A DNA stretch of 64,000 nucleotides from Euryarchaeota archaeon UBA256 (GTDB lineage Archaea; Thermoplasmatota; Poseidoniia; Poseidoniales; Poseidoniaceae): NCBI GenBank assembly GCA_002494645.1, contig DACE01000041.1:5194-69193 (forward strand), written 5' to 3'. The stretch's first letter is position 1, and every line of letters begins with the position of its first letter. Below, piece by piece: positions 36,397 through 46,349 of the stretch. The position numbers and the translations under genes are program-made. The notes below the pieces were generated by a model. It saw only the letters and a program-made list of their open reading frames with translations, was not told the DNA's origin and did not search any database.

Positions 36397-38007
36397 TCAC
36401 ATTCTAAAGATGCCGTAACGGTCATCGGGCAAGGGGGCATTTCTTGCGGCAGCAAGGCACAAACCGAGCACGTCGCGGGTATCTCTCGGGTCAATGATTC
36501 CGTCATCCCATAGGCGGGCTGTGGAATAGTAAGGGCTCCCCTCGGTTTCATACTTGTCAAGAATCGGTTTTCTGAATGCTTCAAGCTCTTCGCCCTGCAA
36601 GGGGTCAAGGCCTTCTCGACCTCGTTGATCCTGCTTAACGGTAGTCAGCACATCGGCTGCTTGGGGTCCGCCCATAACCGAGATGCGGCTGTTGGGCCAC
36701 ATGAAGAGGAAGCGTGGGTCGTAAGCACGGCCACACATGCCGTAATTCCCGGCACCGTGCGACCCACCGACGATGACGGTGAATTTTGGAACGTTGACAC
36801 AAGAAACAGCGGTCACCAATTTTGCTCCGTCTTTGGCGATACCGCCTGCCTCGTAATCCTTGCCGACCATGAAGCCGGTGATGTTTTGCAGGAAAACGAG
36901 AGGAATGCCACGCTGCCCGCACAATTCCACGAAGTGTGCACCCTTGAGCGATGACTCCGAGAATAAGATTCCATTGTTGGCAACAATGCCGACCTTGTGA
37001 CCGTGAATGTGAGCAAACCCGCAGATCAAGGTCGTTCCATAGCGGGATTTGAATTCATGGAATCTTGACCCATCGACAACTCGGGCGATGAGCTCACGAA
37101 CCTCAACCGGTGTTCGGTTGTCACTGGGGATGAGGCCGAGAAGGTCCTCCACATCATGTGCGGGGGCTTCAACCTCGGCCATGGCTGCTGGTGCTTTTTC
37201 ATTGAATCCAAGGTTCTCGACAACGTTGCGCACCATTCTCAACGCCTCATCTTCGTCTTCTGCGAAATGGTCTGCGACGCCCGATTGGGCAGTATGCACA
37301 TCAGCACCGCCCAATGCTTCCGCAGTGACTTCTTCGCCCGTTGCTGCTTTGACCAGCGGTGGGCCTGCGAGGAAAATGGTTCCATTGCCTTTGACGATGA
37401 TGGATTCATCCGACATAGCGGGGACGTATGCTCCACCTGCAGTACAAGACCCTAGGACTGCAGCGACTTGAGGGATGCCATCGCCCGACATGCGCGCCTG
37501 ATTTCGAAAAATTCGTCCGAAGTGGCCAATGTCCGGAAAGACTTCGTCTTGCATCGGCAAAAAAGCGCCTCCAGAGTCGACGAGGTAGATGCACGGAAGA
37601 TGGTTCTCGTGGGCTACGGTTTGCGCCCGAATGTGTTTCTTGACGGTCAAAGGATAGTACGAACCACCTTTGACGGTTGCATCGTTAGCCACGAAAAGGC
37701 ACTCTCGGCCGTGAACCATACCAAGGCCCGTGACGATGCCAGCAGAATGTGCCCGCCCGTCGTAGAGTTCGTAAGCAGCGAGCGGTGATAATTCGAGAAA
37801 AGCAGTACCCGGGTCAATGATTCGTTCAATGCGTTCACGTGGTAGGTGCTTTCCACGAGAGCGATGACGTTCGACGTATTTTCCACCCCCGCCCTCGGAG
37901 GCTTTGGTCAAGCGGTCCCTTAATTCCTCGAGCAAGGACAGGTTGTGGGCTTTCCGTTGCGCAAACTCAGGGTCAGCACGATTGACCCTCGTTGGTAATC
38001 GGTCCAT
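36397..38007 (-). CDS. mccB: Methylcrotonyl-CoA carboxylase, carboxyltransferase subunit
   Basis: This enzyme transfers CO2 from carboxybiotin to 3-methylcrotonyl-CoA. Diagnostic MCC-beta segments include GGSYYPLTVKKHIRAQTVAH and IYLVDSGGAFLPMQDEVFPD. GGSHGAGNYGMCGRAYDPRF also matches, as does the C-terminus ending DDRYGIFRM. Propionyl-CoA carboxylase beta chains differ at these sites, so MCC is the preferred reading. I chose ATG 38007 (536 residues) because GAGGG lies seven bases before it and because the alternative ATG at 38043 falls inside the TATA box. Gene order is mccB, hydratase, mccA, carrier. Isovaleryl-CoA dehydrogenase and HMG-CoA lyase are not in the window. Confidence 0.95.
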   Translation of the reverse strand: MDRLPTRVNRADPEFAQRKAHNLSLLEELRDRLTKASEGGGGKYVERHRSRGKHLPRERIERIIDPGTAFLELSPLAAYELYDGRAHSAGIVTGLGMVHGRECLFVANDATVKGGSYYPLTVKKHIRAQTVAHENHLPCIYLVDSGGAFLPMQDEVFPDIGHFGRIFRNQARMSGDGIPQVAAVLGSCTAGGAYVPAMSDESIIVKGNGTIFLAGPPLVKAATGEEVTAEALGGADVHTAQSGVADHFAEDEDEALRMVRNVVENLGFNEKAPAAMAEVEAPAHDVEDLLGLIPSDNRTPVEVRELIARVVDGSRFHEFKSRYGTTLICGFAHIHGHKVGIVANNGILFSESSLKGAHFVELCGQRGIPLVFLQNITGFMVGKDYEAGGIAKDGAKLVTAVSCVNVPKFTVIVGGSHGAGNYGMCGRAYDPRFLFMWPNSRISVMGGPQAADVLTTVKQDQRGREGLDPLQGEELEAFRKPILDKYETEGSPYYSTARLWDDGIIDPRDTRDVLGLCLAAARNAPLPDDRYGIFRM

Positions 38008-38041
38008 CTCCAGCCCTCGTCCTATCCCAAGTGATGGCCGC

Positions 38042-38048
38042 ATATAAT
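38042..38048 (-). promoter_or_regulatory. TATA-like promoter of the MCC operon
   Basis: On the minus strand CCATTATATG lies about 40 bases before ATG 38007, matching the spacing seen at S8e and EF-1alpha. It sits just downstream of the DUF63 gene stop. Confidence 0.45.
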
Positions 38049-38085
38049 GGCATTCAAGCCCTCCATCGGAGGTCTGAGCCTTCGG

Positions 38086-39471
38086 TCAAACACCCAGCAT
38101 TAAGCGCCCGATATCTCGCAAGCCCGGTGCAAGCCCAACGATGAGGACGGCTAAAACGATGAGTAGTCTGAAATGTTGCTGACGATGTTCCACCCGCATT
38201 TGTACGAAAAGCCAAACGATGAGGCCAACGAGTACGGCCTTAACCAATGCAAAGAGCCATGCGCCTTCGCCCCACTGGATTCCAATCATGGCATTGATCT
38301 CTCCGCCGTACTGAATCACAGCATTGCTTACAGGGTGCTTTTCGCCATAACCAAAGACATCGATACCGAGCATGGTGGCAAAACCATCTGCAAGTTGTCC
38401 AAAGACCATGCCGAGCACCATCGGGTGAGCGAGCAAGGCTTTGTTGGAAAGGAATTCAACTGGGTGCGATGCCCAACGTTCAGTTTCTTCTTCCCACTGT
38501 TTGATGGAGATTCCCTCTGGCAATACACCCGCCTTGTAGCCGGTGAGTTTCAATTGCTGGGCATCTTCCCGCCCTGCCACGTACATGAAGTAACAAATCA
38601 AGCCCGGTAGGCCGAGCACAACCCACACAGGCCAGATGGTGATTTCAGTTGAAACCCGAGCGCTTTCCTGGGCCCAAGGAGTTGCAATGAATTGGAACCA
38701 GTGGCCAACGCCAAGGACGAGCGCTGCGCAAGCAAAAGCGAGCATACCTCGGGTAAGGGCAGGCCATGCACGCGTAGCGACCAGCGACATCCACAACATC
38801 GCCGCTGCTAGGGCTAAGGACGCCAAGGCGATGCCGAAGGAAGACTCTGTATGAGTCACATAGGCGGGCTGGTATAGCCAGTACCAATGGGCGTAGAGTG
38901 CGGCGAAAAGACCGCCGAAAAGAAGCGTTCTTCGTCGTTCTTCAATGCCATCGCCTTCCCGACCGTCCCATCGTCCGACAAGGACGTGAGAAAGCATGGC
39001 TATCCCGACTAACCAGGCGGCCAGGTGAAGGTGGATGAGCGGTGAGATGAACAACACGTCGTTAGAGGATGAGAAGAAATCAGCGTCTTCGAGGACTCGA
39101 AGAACGGGTGCGAGGCAGACCCACGCAATGAGCGCCCACGTCATTCGCTCGTCACTGGGTAATTTCCATGACCTGAAGAGGGCTTGGAGTAGAACGACAC
39201 ATCCCAGCATGCTGAGCGTGTAAATCGCCGTGTTTTGTGGCGTATATCCAGCGTCCCCTGCAGCGCCAGCGTCTTTCAATACGGGGTCCCAAATGATTGG
39301 CTTCAAGGTCTCCGTCCAAACGGTGTCGTAAGCAAGAACAAATCCGGCCAAACCCGCCAGAACACCGATGAGGGCGGTCCAAATGATGACCTTTTCAACG
39401 GATGTATATTGGTCGTCGGGGAGTGCAGGGGCGAAGGTTTCGGTTTTGAGTCCCTGCTCTTCGGCTTCCAT
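38086..39471 (-). CDS. DUF63-family archaeal membrane protein
   Basis: This 461-residue protein has about ten transmembrane helices. The C-terminal LAPGLRDIGRLMLGV and the internal RVLEDADFF motif are the hallmarks of the archaea-specific DUF63 family, and there is a GQLADGFATMLGID segment in the second half. The function of the family is unknown; the conserved charged residues inside helices suggest an enzyme or transporter. The start at ATG 39471 has GAGG seven bases upstream. The N-terminal 25 residues are acidic and probably cytoplasmic. A hydrophilic loop (GYKAGVLPEGISIKQWEEE) interrupts the helices midway. The flanking genes give no functional hint. Confidence 0.82.
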   Translation of the reverse strand: MEAEEQGLKTETFAPALPDDQYTSVEKVIIWTALIGVLAGLAGFVLAYDTVWTETLKPIIWDPVLKDAGAAGDAGYTPQNTAIYTLSMLGCVVLLQALFRSWKLPSDERMTWALIAWVCLAPVLRVLEDADFFSSSNDVLFISPLIHLHLAAWLVGIAMLSHVLVGRWDGREGDGIEERRRTLLFGGLFAALYAHWYWLYQPAYVTHTESSFGIALASLALAAAMLWMSLVATRAWPALTRGMLAFACAALVLGVGHWFQFIATPWAQESARVSTEITIWPVWVVLGLPGLICYFMYVAGREDAQQLKLTGYKAGVLPEGISIKQWEEETERWASHPVEFLSNKALLAHPMVLGMVFGQLADGFATMLGIDVFGYGEKHPVSNAVIQYGGEINAMIGIQWGEGAWLFALVKAVLVGLIVWLFVQMRVEHRQQHFRLLIVLAVLIVGLAPGLRDIGRLMLGV

Positions 39472-39532
39472 GGAACGGCCTCTTGTGTGATTGTAATAGG
39501 CCTCGTTCTATCGTCCTGCCGCTTTTTTGGAT

Positions 39533-40381
39533 TCACTCTTCTTCTTGTGAAAGACGAGCGATCAGGTCAGCCTTCTTACCGCCAACGGGCATACCAGCAG
39601 CCTTGAGTCGTTCTTTCAACTCTGCAACGGATAGTTTGGAGAGGTCTTCGCCATGGTCGTGATCGTGGTCGTGATCATGATCGTCTTCATCTTCGATTCC
39701 GAAACCACGTGGTTCGTGGACTTCAATGAATGAAACTTTACCGCACTCAACAGCGTCACGGATGGTGGTGACCAAGCGGAACTTGAGCATAGCAGCATTG
39801 GTGTCAAACAACATGGTCTGGGGGAGCACGATGCTAAGGTCGTCGCCCTCGAAGGAGACGCCGAAGTCACTGTGGCCAGTGTTGGATTCGAGAAGTGCCA
39901 TGACTTGCTCTTCCTTGCCTTCAACGACCTTGACGACCTTGAATGAATACTTGAGTTTCTTACCGGCCATCGGGTGGTTGTAATCGATACGGGCACGGCC
40001 TGCTGCGAGGTAGGAGAGCGTACCTTGACGGTTGTTGATGGTGACTGGTGCGCCAATGTACAGGGAATTGGGGTCTTGAACAGCACGAATCAATTTGTCA
40101 ATACTGATGGTTTCAATCTCTTCTGGGTTCTTTTCGCCGTATGCGTCAGCGGGGGCAATGGTCACTTCAATTTCCTTGTTGGGTTTTGCTTCGCCCAATG
40201 CGACTTCAAAGCCTGGGATGAGGTTTCCTGAGCCAACAACGCACACCATCGGCGTGTACTTGCGCCCTTCTTGGTGCATTTCATGTTCCTTTGCGACTTC
40301 TTCACGGGTTGTTTCGATGAGGTCACCGTTTTCGCCATTGTACAATTCATAATCAACGTGGACAATTGTTCCTTCTTCCAT
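39533..40381 (-). CDS. FKBP-type prolyl isomerase with His-rich stretch and SAP domain
   Basis: This 282-residue protein begins with an FKBP domain interrupted by an IF (chaperone) insert, the SlyD-like archaeal layout (VHVDYELYNGENGDLIETT, then VVGSGNLIPGFEVALGEAK and APADAYGEKNPEE). Residues 235-243 alternate His and Asp, a likely Ni/Zn-binding segment as in SlyD. From about residue 247 to the end is a SAP motif (LSVAELKERLKAAGMPVGG then KKADLIARL), normally a DNA- or RNA-binding helix pair. The combination is unusual. A role in folding nascent or nucleic-acid-bound proteins is speculative. The ATG at 40381 has GGAGG seven bases upstream. Confidence 0.88.
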   Translation of the reverse strand: MEEGTIVHVDYELYNGENGDLIETTREEVAKEHEMHQEGRKYTPMVCVVGSGNLIPGFEVALGEAKPNKEIEVTIAPADAYGEKNPEEIETISIDKLIRAVQDPNSLYIGAPVTINNRQGTLSYLAAGRARIDYNHPMAGKKLKYSFKVVKVVEGKEEQVMALLESNTGHSDFGVSFEGDDLSIVLPQTMLFDTNAAMLKFRLVTTIRDAVECGKVSFIEVHEPRGFGIEDEDDHDHDHDHDHGEDLSKLSVAELKERLKAAGMPVGGKKADLIARLSQEEE

Positions 40382-40444
40382 GTTCTAACCTCCAAGGGGA
40401 TGATTCGGCGACCAGCCCCCCCTTGATAATTGCATTGGATAGGA

Positions 40445-42979
40445 TTATTCTTCCTCGGCTTGCTTTCCGTCCCCGTTGTTGACACGCCGTGTTGCCTTTT
40501 TCGAGCCTGTGATGGTGACCAAAGCCATGCCTCCCATCATCATCACCCATCCCAGCCATACGGTATGTGAATGCGGTAAAACATAGATGGTGACGCGAAC
40601 CAAATCTACTGCTTCGGTATCTTCAGCCTGAACCGTTTGCATCAGGGCATTTGATTGGCTTCCGTCAAAAATAAACACGATATCACCGGCCAAACGCGTG
40701 AGGGTGTCAACCTCAGAGCGCGGAATGCCCTGCTCGTCAAAGCGAAGCATGCCAGGGCGTACTTCTCCGATTTTTTCGCCTACTGCTTCATCGTTCATGT
40801 CATAGACGTTGATGTAGACGCCGACGAATCCATCACCGACCTCAAAGCCATCTGATTCGAGCGAGAGTTCGGTAAATTCGTAGCCAATGCCGTCGTGAAT
40901 GATGATCTCATCTTTGACCAGTGAAAGCCGGTGACTCGCATCACCCCTGTCGACCAGTACCGTAGTTGAAAGGTGGCCGAGCAGCAAGAGCAACAACCCA
41001 AAGTGGACGATGTGCGCTCCGAAAGGAATGTGCTTGAGTGTGCCTTTAGAGCGGGCTTTGGTTAGGGAACGGCTGACCTCTCTCGCCATGGGAGCCAACG
41101 CGAGGATGAGGGCGGGCAGTGAAACCCAAATGATGTGGCCCCGAGTCAGGCTTCCAGAGATGAGCGTTGAAGCATCTCTGCCAAAACTATCGGCGAAGAA
41201 CACGAAGCCAATGGTGGATATCCCAAGGGTGAGTCCAATGAGCATGAGGTTGTCCTTGGGGTCGTCCTTCCGTCGAGTGTAAAGGAAGAAGCACAATGCA
41301 ATCCCGGTCATGAAGGGTGCGCCATAGAGTTCGTGCGCCTCAAAATTGACAGCGTCAATGCTTGCGAGAAGGAGAGCCCAAGTCAACACCAAGTAGAGGC
41401 TAACCAAAATGACACTTCCCCACAAAGCGATGCGTCGTTGCGTTCGTCCATCCAGTAGAGAAACACCTTCCTCCTCCTCTTGATTAGGTGCGAGCAACCA
41501 TGGAAGGACGTAGAGTAGCAAGACAACACCCGCTACGGGTAAATTGAGTAATTCAGACCACGCCAAGGACAGCCCCAGGACGACACCAGCTGCAGCCCAA
41601 GGCCAAGCCTCAAGGGCTGAAGGTGCGTAATAGAGCGGTAGGAAGAGCGAGATAAAAGCGAGTGTAATGAACACATCTTGGGTCAGAATAAATACTGCAA
41701 CAGACGCTAAGATGTGAACCGGTGCAGCGGTAAAACCGTGATAAGACCATGCGTTTTCTTCTCGAACTGAACTGGTTTTTGGGCTCGAAGAATACGATAG
41801 GCCGAGCGGAATGAAGAGGATTCCAAGGAAGGCGACAGGAGGTATACTGGTCCACGACAACCAACCATCACCGTGGAGTAGTAACCAGCCCAGGAGTCCT
41901 GTAGCAACTGGAAGTCCTGTGCCCCAAGCATGTTTCTTTTGCAGTGGAGATGCGGTTGCTTGGCTGCGAAGAACAACAAACCAGCATCCTATCAACGTGA
42001 ACATCCATGTGACATAGACCATGATTTCTGTTGCAGCTCCGTCTGCTTGCAATTGCATCATTCGTCCGAAGACATCGTTTGGAGGCGTACCGCTGTCGTT
42101 GGTCACAAAGGTGTGGATGGAGGATGCCCACACGCCCCCTGCTCGCGTAACCGTTGTCGCAAAAATGGAGAGCAGGGCAGTGAGCAGGGATGCGCCGATC
42201 CAAACATCATCCCTGACCTTGCCCGGCCGAGTGCGCAGGTGAACCATGGCTACCAGTGCCAGCCACGGCAGGAAAGAACCCGTCTCTACTGGGTCCCAAG
42301 CCCAATAGCCACCCCAATCGAGAATGAGGTAAGCCCACAAGCCACCTAAACCAATGCCTAAGGTGGCGGTGAGCAGGGCTGGGCGAGCAATGGTCAGCAT
42401 TCGGTCACCCAAGTTCGTTGAGGCTTGTGTGTAGGCTGCTGAGAGGCCAACGGCGCTGAGGTGCAGACACATCGAATAGGTCAGGAAGATGAGCGGTGGA
42501 TGAATCACCATGAGGTCCGTCTGAAGGAGTGGGTTCAGCCCATTTCCGGTAAAAAACGCGGGTGTCGCTTTGAAAGGGTCTAAAGAAAACGAAATCAGAA
42601 GCAATGCGAGGCTCATGCCGTGGGTGAGGCGCAAACGAAGGTCGTGAACGCCACGCTCACTCTGGTCTTCGCCAGCAAAAGGCCTGCGCCACCACCAGGA
42701 AAGTAAGGCCATCCATCCCAACCACATGAGCAGCGGGCCCTCACGAGCAGCCCAAGTGGCTGCAAAGCGGTACTTGAGTGGTAAATCTGCTCCGCCAAAA
42801 GCTTCGACATGCAGGATTGAGGTGTCGTTGGCCATAAAGAGGTAGGCCAGCGAAAAGAAGGGCAGTGCCAATGCAGAGTGAAGCAGGAATGAAGCCAATG
42901 CAGAGGTTTCGTGCAGCCTCGGCCGAACCAACAATGCGATGATTGCGCCCAGCGCAAGCCAAAGCGTAAGACCCCACAT
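40445..42979 (-). CDS. ccmF: Cytochrome c-type biogenesis protein CcmF
   Basis: This heme lyase subunit attaches heme to apocytochrome c outside the membrane. The WWD motif is GGYWAWDPVETGSFLPWL. The flanking family segments GNGLNPLLQTDLMVIHPPLIFLTY and TRAGGVWASSIHTF contain heme-coordinating histidines. There are about 13-15 transmembrane helices in 844 residues, longer than bacterial CcmF (about 650); a C-terminal outer domain of some 150 residues follows the last bundle. A final helix and a polar tail (KKATRRVNNGDGKQAEEE) close the protein. No CcmA, B, C, E or H gene is adjacent. The overall function is well supported. Confidence 0.92.
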   Translation of the reverse strand: MWGLTLWLALGAIIALLVRPRLHETSALASFLLHSALALPFFSLAYLFMANDTSILHVEAFGGADLPLKYRFAATWAAREGPLLMWLGWMALLSWWWRRPFAGEDQSERGVHDLRLRLTHGMSLALLLISFSLDPFKATPAFFTGNGLNPLLQTDLMVIHPPLIFLTYSMCLHLSAVGLSAAYTQASTNLGDRMLTIARPALLTATLGIGLGGLWAYLILDWGGYWAWDPVETGSFLPWLALVAMVHLRTRPGKVRDDVWIGASLLTALLSIFATTVTRAGGVWASSIHTFVTNDSGTPPNDVFGRMMQLQADGAATEIMVYVTWMFTLIGCWFVVLRSQATASPLQKKHAWGTGLPVATGLLGWLLLHGDGWLSWTSIPPVAFLGILFIPLGLSYSSSPKTSSVREENAWSYHGFTAAPVHILASVAVFILTQDVFITLAFISLFLPLYYAPSALEAWPWAAAGVVLGLSLAWSELLNLPVAGVVLLLYVLPWLLAPNQEEEEGVSLLDGRTQRRIALWGSVILVSLYLVLTWALLLASIDAVNFEAHELYGAPFMTGIALCFFLYTRRKDDPKDNLMLIGLTLGISTIGFVFFADSFGRDASTLISGSLTRGHIIWVSLPALILALAPMAREVSRSLTKARSKGTLKHIPFGAHIVHFGLLLLLLGHLSTTVLVDRGDASHRLSLVKDEIIIHDGIGYEFTELSLESDGFEVGDGFVGVYINVYDMNDEAVGEKIGEVRPGMLRFDEQGIPRSEVDTLTRLAGDIVFIFDGSQSNALMQTVQAEDTEAVDLVRVTIYVLPHSHTVWLGWVMMMGGMALVTITGSKKATRRVNNGDGKQAEEE

Positions 42980-43040
42980 GACCCTATGGGGGGGTGGCGT
43001 CCTTCATGGCCTTTGCTTAATCAGCCATGACGAGAAGGCA

Positions 43041-44267
43041 TTACCAGCCAAAGAATTTCGCCCGAGAGTAGCCGAAGGAAAGCAGCACTGGAATCACGCG
43101 TTTGGTGAATAATATCGGCTTACGAACCAAAATACGTAATCCGATGAATACTTTGTCCAAGGGGCTCATGTTGCCTAATTCATCAGGCAGGCAGCGAGCC
43201 ATCGTTGACATTTCATCATCCGTGAGGTTGTACAGGGCAGTCTTGCCTTTGAGGATTTTATGGTAGGGCGGGAATTGTTTTTTCCAGGACCGCTCATAGG
43301 CCATGAGGCGAGCTTTGCTGAGGTCATTTTCTGCGAGTGCTTTCGCCACGGTTTCTGCGGCTTCACGCCCCGACCATAGGGCAAGATGCGTACCGCCCTC
43401 GAAGAGTGGCGAGGTGAATCCAGCGGCATCTCCGACCAGAACAATTCCTTCATCGGCAGTGGCCGTTCTGGGTCCGGAGATCGGTATTGTTCCACCAAAA
43501 GGTCGGATTTTGATACCGTCGGGCCGCCATGGCGGATTTGTGGTAGGTTTGTCGGCCAGGTAGGTGTCTTGGATGAAGGATTCAAGGTACTTGATGGCGC
43601 CTTTTTTATCCGTCGTTACCAATCCTACATTGGCGCGCCCGCCCTCTTTGGGTATCATCCAGACATAGCCATGGGGCGAGTATTTCGGCCACAAATAGAA
43701 GTCTAAATATCCGTCATTGGGCACGTCCAGCATCTCATATTGGAATCCAGCAATGACTTCGACGTCTCCGCCCATGTCGAGGAGTTTTGCTGCTGCTCCA
43801 GCAACGCCCGAGGCGTCAATGACGGCGCGACATTCCACGGGGAACTCATCTCCCCTTCCGTCAAGTTTCCAATTGGTAAATTGATTTTCGCTATTGTAGA
43901 TTCGTTCCATTGAAGTCACGCGATGGTGGAGCAATAATTCAGCCCCTTTATTCACGGCCTCCTCGGTTAGCCACCGTTCAAACAGATGTTTCTCGAGCAC
44001 ATATCCCTCTTCGGTGAGCAACTTTTCAGTTCCATCAGGAAAGATAACTCGGATGCCCTTGACGTCCAGTGCTTTGACGTGGTCGGGGATCTCTAAGTCG
44101 AGATTTTGAACGGCCAGTTCAGAGAGGCACTCTCCACAATGAACGGGAGTTCCGACCTCTGGGTCTGCCTCTAAAATAAGCGTCGAAAGACCTGCGCGAG
44201 CGCTGTGGAGTGCAGCAGAACCGCCACCAGGGCCAGCTCCAATGACGACGACATCGCAGGTACGCAT
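43041..44267 (-). CDS. Geranylgeranyl reductase-family flavoprotein
   Basis: This FAD-dependent oxidoreductase of 408 residues resembles digeranylgeranylglycerophospholipid reductase, which saturates archaeal lipid chains. The Rossmann motif is VVVIGAGPGGGSAALHSARA and the second FAD motif is GIVLVGDAAGFTSPLFEGG. HCGECLSELAVQNL carries the cysteines typical of the archaeal reductases. The ATG at 44267 has GGAGGAG six bases upstream; the frame before it has no homology. It is divergent from UbiD/UbiA, so a role in reducing the prenyl tail of a quinone is a second possibility. Which lipid is reduced cannot be told. Confidence 0.88.
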   Translation of the reverse strand: MRTCDVVVIGAGPGGGSAALHSARAGLSTLILEADPEVGTPVHCGECLSELAVQNLDLEIPDHVKALDVKGIRVIFPDGTEKLLTEEGYVLEKHLFERWLTEEAVNKGAELLLHHRVTSMERIYNSENQFTNWKLDGRGDEFPVECRAVIDASGVAGAAAKLLDMGGDVEVIAGFQYEMLDVPNDGYLDFYLWPKYSPHGYVWMIPKEGGRANVGLVTTDKKGAIKYLESFIQDTYLADKPTTNPPWRPDGIKIRPFGGTIPISGPRTATADEGIVLVGDAAGFTSPLFEGGTHLALWSGREAAETVAKALAENDLSKARLMAYERSWKKQFPPYHKILKGKTALYNLTDDEMSTMARCLPDELGNMSPLDKVFIGLRILVRKPILFTKRVIPVLLSFGYSRAKFFGW

Positions 44268-44396
44268 GCTTCTCCTCCAATGCGAAGAGGTGGTGGGCGG
44301 CACATGAAGAAAACGGTGCTCTCCAACGGAAGGCTCAATCAGATGGTTCAGTGAGTGCATACGGAGGTTCAAAGGCGAGAAGCCCTACGGAAGTCT

Positions 44397-46349
44397 GTGG
44401 CATGGAAGACGTTGAGCCGTTGGATGCGTCATCTCGAGGACCGAGGTGAACTCATTCGTATCCCCCGTCCAGTTGACGTGGTTTACGAGGCGGGAGCCAT
44501 TGCCGACCTCCTGGTCAAAAACGACGGGCCTGCAGTCATTTTTGAGCAACCCCGCTTGGCCGATGGCTCCATTTCATCCATACCACTGGCCATGAACCTT
44601 TTTGGCTCTCACGACCGAACCCTACGGGCGCTGGGTGCAGAGCACGAAACCTCAGTAGGCGACCGAATGGTCGCTATGATGAAGCCAGATATTGGAGCCA
44701 TGGTGAAACGTCCCTGGCTCGCTCTTCCGCTGGCACGGGACGCTTTTGCGATGCCGCCCCGAAAAAAGCGAAAGGGAAGAAGTCAGCGTGTTCGCTTGCC
44801 CCTCGACCTCACCAAACTCCCCATTCCGAAAACATGGCCGATGGACGGTGGACATTTTGTCACACTTCCCTTGGTCGTTACGAAAGACCCTGCTTCGGGT
44901 GAGCACAATCTTGGCATGTACCGGGCACAGGTCTTTGGTCCCAAGGAACTTGGCTTGCATTGGCAAATCCACAAGCATGCCGCCGACCACGCAGCAGCAC
45001 TCGGCCCCGATGCCAAGATGCCGGTGGCCGTTTGCATTGGCGGGCCACCAGAACTCATCTTTTCAGCGATTTCTCCACTGCCCGATAATCTCTCAGAATA
45101 CCAATTTGCGGGCATTCTCGGGCGCTCGTCACTACGCATCACCAAAGCGCTGACACAAGATCTGATGGTACCTGCTGAAGCCGACATTATCATCGAAGGT
45201 TATTGTGTTCCTGGAGAAACCCGAACCGAGGGTCCATTTGGTGACCATTTTGGTTTTTATTCGCTCACCGGGCAGTACCCTGTTCTTCATGTCACGGCCA
45301 TCACATGCAGGAAAGACGCCGTTCTACCAGCCACGATTGTAGGTTTGCCTCCAATGGAGGATGGTTACTTGGGCGAAGCGATTGGTAGGCAATTTTCACC
45401 CGTTCTCCAGTTCCAACACCGCGACGTGCGCTCCGTCCACCTCCCCCTTGAAACTGGATTTCACAACCTCGCCATCGCCGCCTCAAAACAGCGTTATCCA
45501 CGTCAGGCTAGAAAAACAGGAATTGGCTTGCTCGGGGCAGGGCAAATGATGTTTCTCAAAATCATGGCCGTCGTTGATGAAGATGCGAATACGAAGGATT
45601 TGGAACAATTCCTTGACGCCCTCAACGACAAAGTACACATTCCCACGGACATCATTGTCCTCGAAGGAATGGTGGCAGACTCACTTGAGGCTGCCAGCCC
45701 CTACGAAAACGTACATTCCAAGTTGCTCATTGACGCTACGACTCTAGCAAATGCTGATCCAAGAAGCCAACATGAACCACTTGAGGGTTCCTTCAGCATG
45801 CCCGTCCCTGCTTGGCGGCAAGGACTTGAGGACCCTCCGGCATTTGGCAACCTCGCTGGGGTTGAGGCCTTGGAAGATGTTGTACAAGCCCGCATGCTGC
45901 GTAACAGCATGCTCGTTGTCACAACCCATGTCAGCGGTACGCCGACACCGCTTGATGGCTCGTCGGAATCTGCCGACCAGGCAGAAGAACAACGAAGAGA
46001 ACAAATAATTCAATTGAGGAATTCAATTTGGCAATTAGAAGGTTCTGAGAACCTTCGCTGGTTATTCATCACCAATGATGACCTCGATTTGAACGGTCCG
46101 AAAGCCCGTCGTCGCCTCCTTTGGCAACTACCGTCTCGTTTTGATGTCGGAAGGGGACTCACGTTTGACGAGACAAAGCAGCGCCTCTGCTGGGATGCGA
46201 CCACACCCATCCCATCGAAGGCTCACGGAGTGCGTCGTTGGCCAGCCATTACACTTCACAATGAAGAAACACTGGCCAAGGTTGCCAAACATCCTGAATT
46301 AACTAAATACAAATGGCCCCCCCATCTCTCGTTTGTGGGGCCTCAGTGA
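44397..46349 (+). CDS. UbiD-family prenyl-FMN decarboxylase
   Basis: UbiD enzymes remove aromatic or acrylic carboxylates using prenylated FMN. Family segments include HNLGMYRAQVFGPKELGLHW and EGYCVPGETRTEGPFGDHFG, which holds the catalytic glutamates. GLPPMEDGYLGEAIG is also typical. At about 650 residues it is longer than E. coli UbiD (near 500) and closer to the decarboxylases assigned to menaquinone formation. The start is uncertain: GTG 44397 keeps the first helix (TLSRWMRHLEDRGELIRI), and GTG 44355 and ATG 44424 are alternatives. Its stop overlaps the ubiA start (TGATG), so both probably act on the same prenylated aromatic quinone precursor. Confidence 0.9.
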   Translation: MAWKTLSRWMRHLEDRGELIRIPRPVDVVYEAGAIADLLVKNDGPAVIFEQPRLADGSISSIPLAMNLFGSHDRTLRALGAEHETSVGDRMVAMMKPDIGAMVKRPWLALPLARDAFAMPPRKKRKGRSQRVRLPLDLTKLPIPKTWPMDGGHFVTLPLVVTKDPASGEHNLGMYRAQVFGPKELGLHWQIHKHAADHAAALGPDAKMPVAVCIGGPPELIFSAISPLPDNLSEYQFAGILGRSSLRITKALTQDLMVPAEADIIIEGYCVPGETRTEGPFGDHFGFYSLTGQYPVLHVTAITCRKDAVLPATIVGLPPMEDGYLGEAIGRQFSPVLQFQHRDVRSVHLPLETGFHNLAIAASKQRYPRQARKTGIGLLGAGQMMFLKIMAVVDEDANTKDLEQFLDALNDKVHIPTDIIVLEGMVADSLEAASPYENVHSKLLIDATTLANADPRSQHEPLEGSFSMPVPAWRQGLEDPPAFGNLAGVEALEDVVQARMLRNSMLVVTTHVSGTPTPLDGSSESADQAEEQRREQIIQLRNSIWQLEGSENLRWLFITNDDLDLNGPKARRRLLWQLPSRFDVGRGLTFDETKQRLCWDATTPIPSKAHGVRRWPAITLHNEETLAKVAKHPELTKYKWPPHLSFVGPQ

